Below are positions 4,389-9,242 of a stretch of 9,242 bases of DNA, in pieces. The stretch is from an uncultured Atopobiaceae bacterium. Lineage in GTDB: Bacteria > Actinomycetota > Coriobacteriia > Coriobacteriales > Atopobiaceae. The notes below the pieces were generated by a model. The model had not been told where the DNA came from. It did not search any database and saw only the letters and a program-made list of their open reading frames with translations. A program made the position numbers and the translations under genes. The stretch's first letter is position 1. Each line of letters begins with the position of its first letter. The stretch is from the NCBI GenBank assembly GCA_905233865.1, contig CAJOGH010000024.1:1-9242 (forward strand). The letters run 5' to 3'.

Positions 4389-6272
4389 ATGATCGACTAT
4401 AAGATCGCGAATGTGCTTCTTGAGTCCACTGAGCAGTTCTATAGCGCGCCGCTGCTGTACTGTCGCGCGAGCGGGCCCCTGATGCCTGCTGAGGACGGCG
4501 CCTGGAAGCTCGTGGGCCCCGGCCTGTTTGACTTTACGACCTTCTTTAACGGGCTCTCCGTTATGAAGTGGCAGCGCTATACCGTTGCCGAGTCGTTCTC
4601 GCTTCACCTTGAGCTGCGCGGTGCCGCGGTGACGCTGCGTCGCACGCACCTGGACGGGCACGACATCAACGTGAACGTCATCGAGGGCTCCGACTTTGAG
4701 CTTGAGGCCAGCGAGGACTGGCAGAGCGTGACCATCGACATCCCTGTGGAGGAGACTGACGTCATCTGCGGTTTCCAGCTGGACTGCGCCGGCGACGTGG
4801 AGATCCGCAACAGCTACTACGCTGCACGCGTGGCCGAGGAGGACATCCGCGAGGTCGAGCTGGCGCTGTGCACCACGACCTTTAAGAAGGAAGACTACAT
4901 TCGCCACAACGTCGCGCTGGTGCGCGATCGCATCCTGGGGAGCGACGAGGCCGCGGCCAAGCACTTCCGCATGCACGTGGTGGACAACGGGCGCACGCTT
5001 GACGCGTCCGAGATCGAGTGCGAGGGCATCGAGCTGCACCCCAACCCCAACTACGGTGGGTCGGCCGGCTTTGCGCGCGGCATGATCGAGGCCATGGAGC
5101 AGGAGAAGCGCGCGACGCACGTTCTGCTGATGGACGACGACGTGACGCTTTCGCCGGAGAGCCTGTTGCGCACCTTTAACCTGCTGTCGCTCGTGCGCGA
5201 TGAGTTCACTGAGGCGTTTGTGAGTGGCGCGATGATGTGCCGCGAGGACCCGGACATCCTGTGGGAGGACACGGGCTTCCTGTCGTACGAGGGCAACCCG
5301 ACGCCGGTCAAGTTCCCGCGCAGCATGGCGCCCGTGCGTCATGTGACGCTCAACGAGATCCAGCACGCGTTCCCCGACTTCCGCGGCGACATGCGGCAGG
5401 AGTACGCGGGCTGGTGGTACTGCGTTATCCCGATGACGACCATCGATACGCACGGCCTGCCCATTCCCGTGTTCGTGCGTTACGACGACACGGAGTACGC
5501 GCTGCGCGTGCGTCCGTCGGGCTTCCTGACGATGAACGGCATCTGCGTGTGGCACGATCACTTTAACCTGCGCTACAGCGCGGCGGTCGAGCGCTACCAG
5601 GTGTCGCGCAACTCGCACATCATGCAGATGGCGGCCGGCGTTGCCATGATGAGCGACTTCCTCAAGCAGCTTGAGACCAACGTGGTCAAGGACCTGCGCA
5701 AGTTCAACTACACCGATGTTGAGCTGGCTCTGGAGGGCTTCGAGGACTTCCTGGGCGGCCCCGAGAGGCTGATGGAGCCGGGCTTTGTGGAAAAGCGCTA
5801 CATGGACGCGCTCAAGAACCGTGAGAAGCTCAAGCCCTTTGACGAGGTGCGTCAGGAGATTCTGGACGAGACTGGCATCGACGTTGCCAAGTACAACGTG
5901 AGCCGCCTTGAGATCGACACGGCGCGCTCCATCAAGGACCGTGCACTGGACCACTTTAGCGTGGGCGGGCAGCTGCACGACTTTGGCTACGTGCAAAAGG
6001 GCAAGGTCGCCGTGGTGAGCTCCAACGGCTGGGAGCTCGTGGCCGGCCGTCTGCGTCGCGCCGACACCGTCGTGGTCATTGACCCGCATGCGCGCCTTGC
6101 CGGCATCCGTCACCTTGACCGCGCCCGCTTCAAGGCGCTGTGGTCGCGCTACCGTTCGGACCTCGCGACGTATAAGCGCGAGTACGAGAAGCTGCGCAAG
6201 GCCTACGCCGACACGTTCCCCACGGTTACTTCGGTGGACTTCTGGAAGAAGTACCTCGGGATCGCGGAGTAG
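4389..6272 (+). CDS. GlfT2-like galactofuranosyltransferase (GT2 family)
   Basis: The 627-residue protein matches the size and order of mycobacterial GlfT2 (about 637 residues): an N-terminal beta-sandwich domain (about 1-160, including the region FDFTTFFNGLSVMKWQRYT), a GT-A core (about 160-400) and a helical C-terminal domain. Key core motifs are VDNG (about 198-201), NYGGSAGFARG for nucleotide-sugar binding, the metal-binding MDDDV (248-252), FVRYDDTEY with D366/D367 as candidate catalytic bases, and VWHDHF with H389 as a metal ligand. The expected reaction is transfer of galactofuranose from UDP-Galf to a growing surface glycan at the inner membrane face. It has no signal peptide or transmembrane segment, as expected for a peripheral enzyme. 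GGAGGG (4377-4382) lies 6 nt before the ATG. A partner UDP-galactopyranose mutase is not in the window. Sugar specificity is inferred from the family; other furanose donors cannot be excluded. Confidence 0.9.
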   Translation: MIDYKIANVLLESTEQFYSAPLLYCRASGPLMPAEDGAWKLVGPGLFDFTTFFNGLSVMKWQRYTVAESFSLHLELRGAAVTLRRTHLDGHDINVNVIEGSDFELEASEDWQSVTIDIPVEETDVICGFQLDCAGDVEIRNSYYAARVAEEDIREVELALCTTTFKKEDYIRHNVALVRDRILGSDEAAAKHFRMHVVDNGRTLDASEIECEGIELHPNPNYGGSAGFARGMIEAMEQEKRATHVLLMDDDVTLSPESLLRTFNLLSLVRDEFTEAFVSGAMMCREDPDILWEDTGFLSYEGNPTPVKFPRSMAPVRHVTLNEIQHAFPDFRGDMRQEYAGWWYCVIPMTTIDTHGLPIPVFVRYDDTEYALRVRPSGFLTMNGICVWHDHFNLRYSAAVERYQVSRNSHIMQMAAGVAMMSDFLKQLETNVVKDLRKFNYTDVELALEGFEDFLGGPERLMEPGFVEKRYMDALKNREKLKPFDEVRQEILDETGIDVAKYNVSRLEIDTARSIKDRALDHFSVGGQLHDFGYVQKGKVAVVSSNGWELVAGRLRRADTVVVIDPHARLAGIRHLDRARFKALWSRYRSDLATYKREYEKLRKAYADTFPTVTSVDFWKKYLGIAE

Positions 6273-6304
6273 GCGGAAGTCTGACTCCTCAGGTTTGGGC
6301 GGTA

Positions 6305-6482
6305 TCTGTACCCACTTTGCGATTTAAGTGCATCGGGAGGTCTCGTTTGGGGCCTCCCGATGCGTATCTTGGCTTGCTGAATAACAAAACCCCAGGATTG
6401 CTTTGCGTGGGCAGGCCATGACCGGTTCATCAAAGGCCGTTTTTGGTCTCTGGATGCACTTAAATCGCAAAGTGGGTACAGA
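6305..6482. mobile_element. 178-bp MITE-like element with perfect 30-bp terminal inverted repeats
   Basis: Positions 6305-6334 are exactly the reverse complement of 6453-6482, leaving a 118-bp interior. Each arm contains a small hairpin of its own: in the left arm CACTT (6313-6317) pairs with AAGTG (6326-6330). The interior has further folds: an 11-bp stem at 6330-6363 that uses the inner end of the left arm, and GGCCATGA (6414-6421) that can pair with TCAT plus GGCC (6427-6438) with a 4-nt bulge. No transposase is encoded inside. No clear target-site duplication is visible on either side. It lies 32 bp after the glycosyltransferase stop and 56 bp before the stop of the nuclease-like gene. 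It may be a non-autonomous transposon, a REP-like palindromic repeat or a structured RNA locus. The perfect repeat is directly visible; the mobile-element label is inference. Confidence 0.6.
6330..6363 (+). terminator. 11-bp hairpin inside the repeat element, possible terminator of the glycosyltransferase gene
   Basis: GCATCGGGAGG (6330-6340) pairs perfectly with CCTCCCGATGC (6353-6363); three more pairs, two of them wobble, can close the loop to about 6 nt. It lies 58 bp after the glycosyltransferase stop and is followed by a weakly T-rich gtatctt. It shares five bases with the left arm of the 30-bp inverted repeat, so this stem and the long terminal stem are mutually exclusive at that end. 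Confidence 0.45.
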
Positions 6483-6538
6483 ATCTGGCTGATAATCAAA
6501 ACCGAACATCGTCGCGATTGACCAGACGCCCCGGATGG

Positions 6539-7558
6539 TTATCCCATTCGTAGCGAGTGGACTCCCAAGAGCGAGTTGAGAAGGTTTGCTTGGCTGGCAA
6601 AGAACTCGATGTCGTTGACTCGACGGCGAAGACGACGAACGTTGGGGCAGCCTCGTGTGGCAAGAACTTCGATGAGCTTAGCCTCAAAGCGGATGAACGC
6701 TCGCGTGGTCTTTAGGTCATCGTTGGTGACTCTGAGAACGGTGATGCCCATTGCAACGAGGTCGTTCTGACGCTTACGGTCTATTGCCCGCTCGTGTTCA
6801 TTCTCATGATGCCGGCCATCGTATTCGATGTCGATGCTGTAGGCGGGCCAATAGATATCTGGCTTGTACTCACTGCGCTCTGCGATGTACTGCATCGTGT
6901 TTTCCGGTTTGACGGGTTTGTTGAGCTCTGGCTTTGGAAGCCCCAGGCCTCCGTGGCGCGGCGGAAGGCTTAGCGTGAGAGCGCTGACGGTTTCCATGTA
7001 TGACGCGGATCCATCAATTGCGAATTTGAGTGCCGCGATTGCGGCCTTTGACCCCTGAACTCCAAGCTTGCGAGCCCTTGTGGCAAACGCAGTCATTTCC
7101 TTGACGGTTGCTATGGGCTGCAGCTTGTAGCAGCAGTGTGCGAGTGTCTCGGGAACGCTTGCGGTTGCATACGAGCCGGCAAACTCCATAGCCATCGCTG
7201 CAAGTTGAGGAAGGCTTGCGTCGGTCTGCCTGGCTGCTCGAATGATGCAGAGAGCGGGTGCGCAGATGTAGGTCTGCTCGTTGACGCACAGAAATGCGCC
7301 CATTGGCAGGTGCGGCTTGATAAGGCGGACGCTTGCAACACGATTTCCCTTGCAGGTGTTGCGCATCAGGAAGAAGCATTCGTACATAACCTCATGAGGA
7401 ACGCCCAGCTTGCGCCTGTCAAAGGATTCGGTTTGGAGCTTGGTATGGGCGGCGTCTTTGACGACAGAGGAACTGGCGGGGTAAAGGTCATGGCCAAGCC
7501 CCGTCCTTGACCACGCGATGCATGCCATCGAGGACTCAAAATCTAGATAGAAGCGCAT
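6539..7558 (-). CDS. Orphan protein with C-terminal PD-(D/E)XK / DUF559-like nuclease domain
   Basis: The 339-residue product resembles solitary coriobacterial proteins with a Vsr/DUF559-type endonuclease fold at the C-terminus. The likely catalytic core is E189 (GSASYMET), D234 (KPDIYWP), E245 and D247 (IDIEYDGRHH), then a basic helix RKRQNDL (261-267) and the strand GITVLRVTNDDL. The region LPPRHGGLGLPKPELN (198-213) precedes it. The N-terminal half has no domain I can name; its layout recalls proteins annotated near AbiEi-type antitoxins, but I see no winged helix with confidence. The ATG at 7558 has GGTGAG a few bases upstream; the frame stays open to about 7702 but without a comparable site. 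G+C is visibly lower than in the flanking genes, and A/T-ending codons are common, which suggests horizontal acquisition. No methylase, toxin or second subunit is adjacent. Role unknown; phage or plasmid defence, or DNA processing, are possibilities. Confidence 0.72.
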   Translation of the reverse strand: MRFYLDFESSMACIAWSRTGLGHDLYPASSSVVKDAAHTKLQTESFDRRKLGVPHEVMYECFFLMRNTCKGNRVASVRLIKPHLPMGAFLCVNEQTYICAPALCIIRAARQTDASLPQLAAMAMEFAGSYATASVPETLAHCCYKLQPIATVKEMTAFATRARKLGVQGSKAAIAALKFAIDGSASYMETVSALTLSLPPRHGGLGLPKPELNKPVKPENTMQYIAERSEYKPDIYWPAYSIDIEYDGRHHENEHERAIDRKRQNDLVAMGITVLRVTNDDLKTTRAFIRFEAKLIEVLATRGCPNVRRLRRRVNDIEFFASQANLLNSLLGVHSLRMG

Positions 7559-7602
7559 GGACTCACCCCCACCGTCTGTCAATGAACTCTTGCGTTCCCT
7601 CG

Positions 7603-7633
7603 AGTGTAGTGCCGCCTCGTCTGGGCCGCACAA
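7603..7633 (-). promoter_or_regulatory. Weak candidate promoter of the nuclease-like gene
   Basis: The minus strand carries TACACT (7603-7608) with TTGTGC (7628-7633) 19 bp upstream, about 45 bp before the ATG at 7558. Further upstream GTGCCAA is repeated directly (7649-7655 and 7681-7687), and AACACA (7654-7659) and TGTGTT (7671-7676) form an inverted pair. These could be operator half-sites, but all are short. Confidence 0.28.
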
Positions 7634-7722
7634 GCCAGTCGGGTCAGCGTGCCAACACAATCGGTGAATCTGTGTTTTGGGTGCCAAGGCGGGGGAGGGC
7701 AAGGCGCGCGGAAGCCAGCGGA

Positions 7723-7728
7723 TACACT
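7723..7728 (+). promoter_or_regulatory. Weak candidate -10 box of mfd
   Basis: TACACT at 7723-7728 lies about 68 bp before the mfd ATG and has the same sequence as the -10 candidate on the opposite strand. No -35 box is evident in the GC-rich DNA before it. Confidence 0.25.
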
Positions 7729-7750
7729 AGGCTCACATGCGTACGTCAGA

Positions 7751-7774
7751 CCCCCGCGCGTTCTCGCTCGGGGG
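7751..7774 (+). promoter_or_regulatory. Hairpin in the mfd 5' leader
   Basis: CCCCCG (7751-7756) pairs with CGGGGG (7769-7774); after one mismatch three more pairs close on a TTCT tetraloop. It lies 10 bp before the mfd ribosome binding site GAGGAA (7785-7790). If transcription starts near 7735, this stem is in the leader and could modulate mfd expression. No T-tract follows, so it is not a standard terminator. Confidence 0.4.
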
Positions 7775-7795
7775 CTAAAGTCATGAGGAAACGCC

Positions 7796-9242
7796 ATGCT
7801 CATTGATCGCATTTCCAACCAGTTGCTGCTCGTGCCCGAGCTTGCCGATGCCATGCGGGCCTTTGGCGAGGGCGAGGACGTGACCTTCGCGCTTGCCCAG
7901 AGCGCGCGCCCGCTCATGCTCGCCAGCCTGTGGGCACATGACCCCCGCCCATGCCTGCTCGTCGTCTCAGGCGAGGAGGCTGCCGAGCGGGCGGCGCGCG
8001 TGCTCGCCGCATGGCTGGGACAGGAGAACGTCGCCCACTTCCCCGAGCGCACCGACCTGCCCTGGGCTGACCGCGCGGCCGATGACGCCGTGGTCGGTCG
8101 TCGCTGTGCTGCCATCGCGCGCCTCTCGCATGGTGATCCCTGCGTGGTCGTCGCGTCGGCCCGCTCGCTCCTTCGCCGCGTGCCGCCCGCGGGCACGGGC
8201 TACTTTGAGGCGAGCAGCTTTGCCGTTGGCGACGAGGTCCCCTTTGAGGACATGGGCGCCCTGCTCGTGGGCATGGGCTATCTGCAGGTGGAGGGTACCG
8301 ACCGACCGGGCACCTTCTTCGTGCACGGCGACACCGTGGACGTCTTTCCCGCCCAGGCAACGAGCCCTGTGCGCATCGAGTTCTTTGGCGACGAGATCGA
8401 CCGTATCCGTCGCATGGTCCCCTCGACAGGCCAGACGATCGGCGAGCTCAAGGAGGTCACCATCGGTCCCTGTCGTGAGCTCGCTCTAACCGACGACACG
8501 GTAAAACGCGCGACCAAGGCGCTCTACGCACGCGCCCAGGAGGACACCCAGGTAGCGGCCGACCTGGAGCTCATCCAGGCCAGGTCCGACGCACCCACGC
8601 TCGACGTGTACCTGCCCGAGCTCTACGGCTCCACCTCAACGGTCATCGACCACATGAGCTCGGACACCCTCGTGGTGCTGGCCGAGCCACGCGCCCTCTT
8701 TGACGACTGCCAGCGTGCGGCTGACGAGTTCTGTGCCATGGCCGCCACCGCTCGCCAGGACGTCACTGGGCTCTTTACCCTCCCGCGCGAGATGGACTTT
8801 GGCTCCCAGCAGCGCGTGACCCTTGCCTCCATCATGCGTTCCGGCATGCCCACGAGCGGCGACCGCGCGGAGCTCCAGGTTCGCCACCCCAACATCGCGG
8901 GGTCGGACACCAAGCTCCTGGGTCGCGTCCGCCAGTTTGTCAACGACGGCTACACCATCGTCTTTGCCGTGCCTGACCGCGGCGCGCGCGAGGCGCTGGA
9001 ACTCTCCTTCTCCGACGAGCTCATTCCCTTTTGCGAGTCGCTGGCCGCAGCCCCAGAGAACGCGCCTGGCAAGCTCGAGCCGCTTGGCCGCAGCATTGTC
9101 ACCTTTACGGACCTGCCCGTTCCCGCGGGCGTGGTCGTTCCGTCGGCGCGCCTGGCAACGCTTTCGGTCGGCGACCTCACGGCGCGTCTGGCACGCCACC
9201 GCAAGGTGAGGAAGATCGACGTCACCGAGGTCACCTTCCCGT
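7796..9242 (+). CDS. mfd: Transcription-repair coupling factor Mfd, N-terminal part
   Basis: The open frame runs from the ATG at 7796 to the window edge without a stop, giving 482 residues of a protein usually about 1150-1200 long. Mfd removes RNA polymerase stalled at DNA lesions and recruits UvrA for nucleotide excision repair. The visible part is the UvrB-like module: the ancestral P-loop region is degenerate (around SARPLMLASLWAHD), as is usual in Mfd, and VEGTDRPGTFFVHGDTVDVFPA (165-186) is the typical (R)PGxFxxxGxxVDVFP signature, followed by VRIEFFGDEIDRIR. Later segments fit domain 3, with the RNA polymerase-interacting domain just starting at the edge (KIDVTEVTFP). The helicase motor lies beyond the window. 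GAGGAA (7785-7790) five bases before the ATG supports the start. The gene is divergent from the nuclease-like gene, and its composition matches the high-GC core genome. Confidence 0.93.
   Translation, partial: MLIDRISNQLLLVPELADAMRAFGEGEDVTFALAQSARPLMLASLWAHDPRPCLLVVSGEEAAERAARVLAAWLGQENVAHFPERTDLPWADRAADDAVVGRRCAAIARLSHGDPCVVVASARSLLRRVPPAGTGYFEASSFAVGDEVPFEDMGALLVGMGYLQVEGTDRPGTFFVHGDTVDVFPAQATSPVRIEFFGDEIDRIRRMVPSTGQTIGELKEVTIGPCRELALTDDTVKRATKALYARAQEDTQVAADLELIQARSDAPTLDVYLPELYGSTSTVIDHMSSDTLVVLAEPRALFDDCQRAADEFCAMAATARQDVTGLFTLPREMDFGSQQRVTLASIMRSGMPTSGDRAELQVRHPNIAGSDTKLLGRVRQFVNDGYTIVFAVPDRGAREALELSFSDELIPFCESLAAAPENAPGKLEPLGRSIVTFTDLPVPAGVVVPSARLATLSVGDLTARLARHRKVRKIDVTEVTFP

Noticed and set aside
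4296..6113. 605-codon open frame on the minus strand opposite the glycosyltransferase
   Set aside because: The plus-strand frame has full GlfT2-like motifs. The minus frame is a His/Val/Arg/Leu-rich shadow produced by GC codon bias.
6300..6490. Target-site duplication flanking the 178-bp element
   Set aside because: The bases outside the arms (ggta before, atctgg after) show no matching direct repeat longer than two bases, so no duplication is claimed.
6324..6509. Short minus-strand open frame (61 codons) spanning the inverted-repeat element
   Set aside because: Both repeat arms are part of the frame, no convincing ribosome binding site was found, and the translation has no recognisable features. 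Copies of such a repeat are often mis-called as small proteins.
7559..7702. N-terminal extension of the nuclease-like protein by 48 residues
   Set aside because: The extension has no good ribosome binding site and would cover the likely promoter; the ATG at 7558 has GGTGAG at suitable spacing.

Overview
The window looks like chromosomal DNA from a high-G+C, Gram-positive, anaerobic actinobacterium. My best guess is class Coriobacteriia (an Olsenella- or Atopobiaceae-like organism). This is inference: it rests on the strong G/C third-position bias, the AGGAG-type ribosome binding sites, a fermentative iron-type alcohol dehydrogenase, a GlfT2-like galactofuranosyltransferase, and an orphan nuclease-like protein of a type I associate with Coriobacteriia. 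No rRNA, tRNA or CRISPR array was seen.

Layout, left to right. (1) 1-173, minus: N-terminus of a secreted protein, cut by the window edge. (2) 376-1536, plus: iron-containing alcohol dehydrogenase in its own transcription unit, followed by a perfect 14-bp hairpin. (3) 1676-2701, plus: a solitary type IV prepilin-like protein with its own promoter, a structured leader and a strong GC-rich terminator. (4) 2835-3401, plus: RmlC, the dTDP-4-dehydrorhamnose 3,5-epimerase. (5) 3398-4195, minus: a VanX-type D-Ala-D-Ala dipeptidase with a Tat-type lipoprotein signal; its stop codon overlaps that of rmlC. (6) 4389-6272, plus: a large GlfT2-like galactofuranosyltransferase. (7) 6305-6482: a 178-bp element bounded by perfect 30-bp inverted repeats. 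(8) 6539-7558, minus: an orphan protein with a C-terminal PD-(D/E)XK/DUF559-like nuclease domain, visibly lower in G+C than its neighbours. (9) 7796-9242, plus: the first 482 residues of the transcription-repair coupling factor Mfd, running off the right edge.

How the genes fit together. The middle of the window has a cell-envelope theme. RmlC supplies dTDP-L-rhamnose, the GlfT2-like enzyme uses UDP-galactofuranose, the exported VanX-like enzyme acts on D-Ala-D-Ala at the cell surface, and the prepilin is a surface protein. They are separate transcription units with individual promoters rather than one operon, so a shared pathway is suggested but not shown. The other rml genes, the UDP-galactopyranose mutase and the pilus assembly genes are not here.

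The most unusual stretch is 6273-7558. It combines a MITE-like inverted-repeat element with nested hairpins and a compositionally different orphan nuclease-like gene, placed between the ordinary high-GC glycosyltransferase and mfd genes. It looks like an accessory insertion and is the best candidate here for something not well described.
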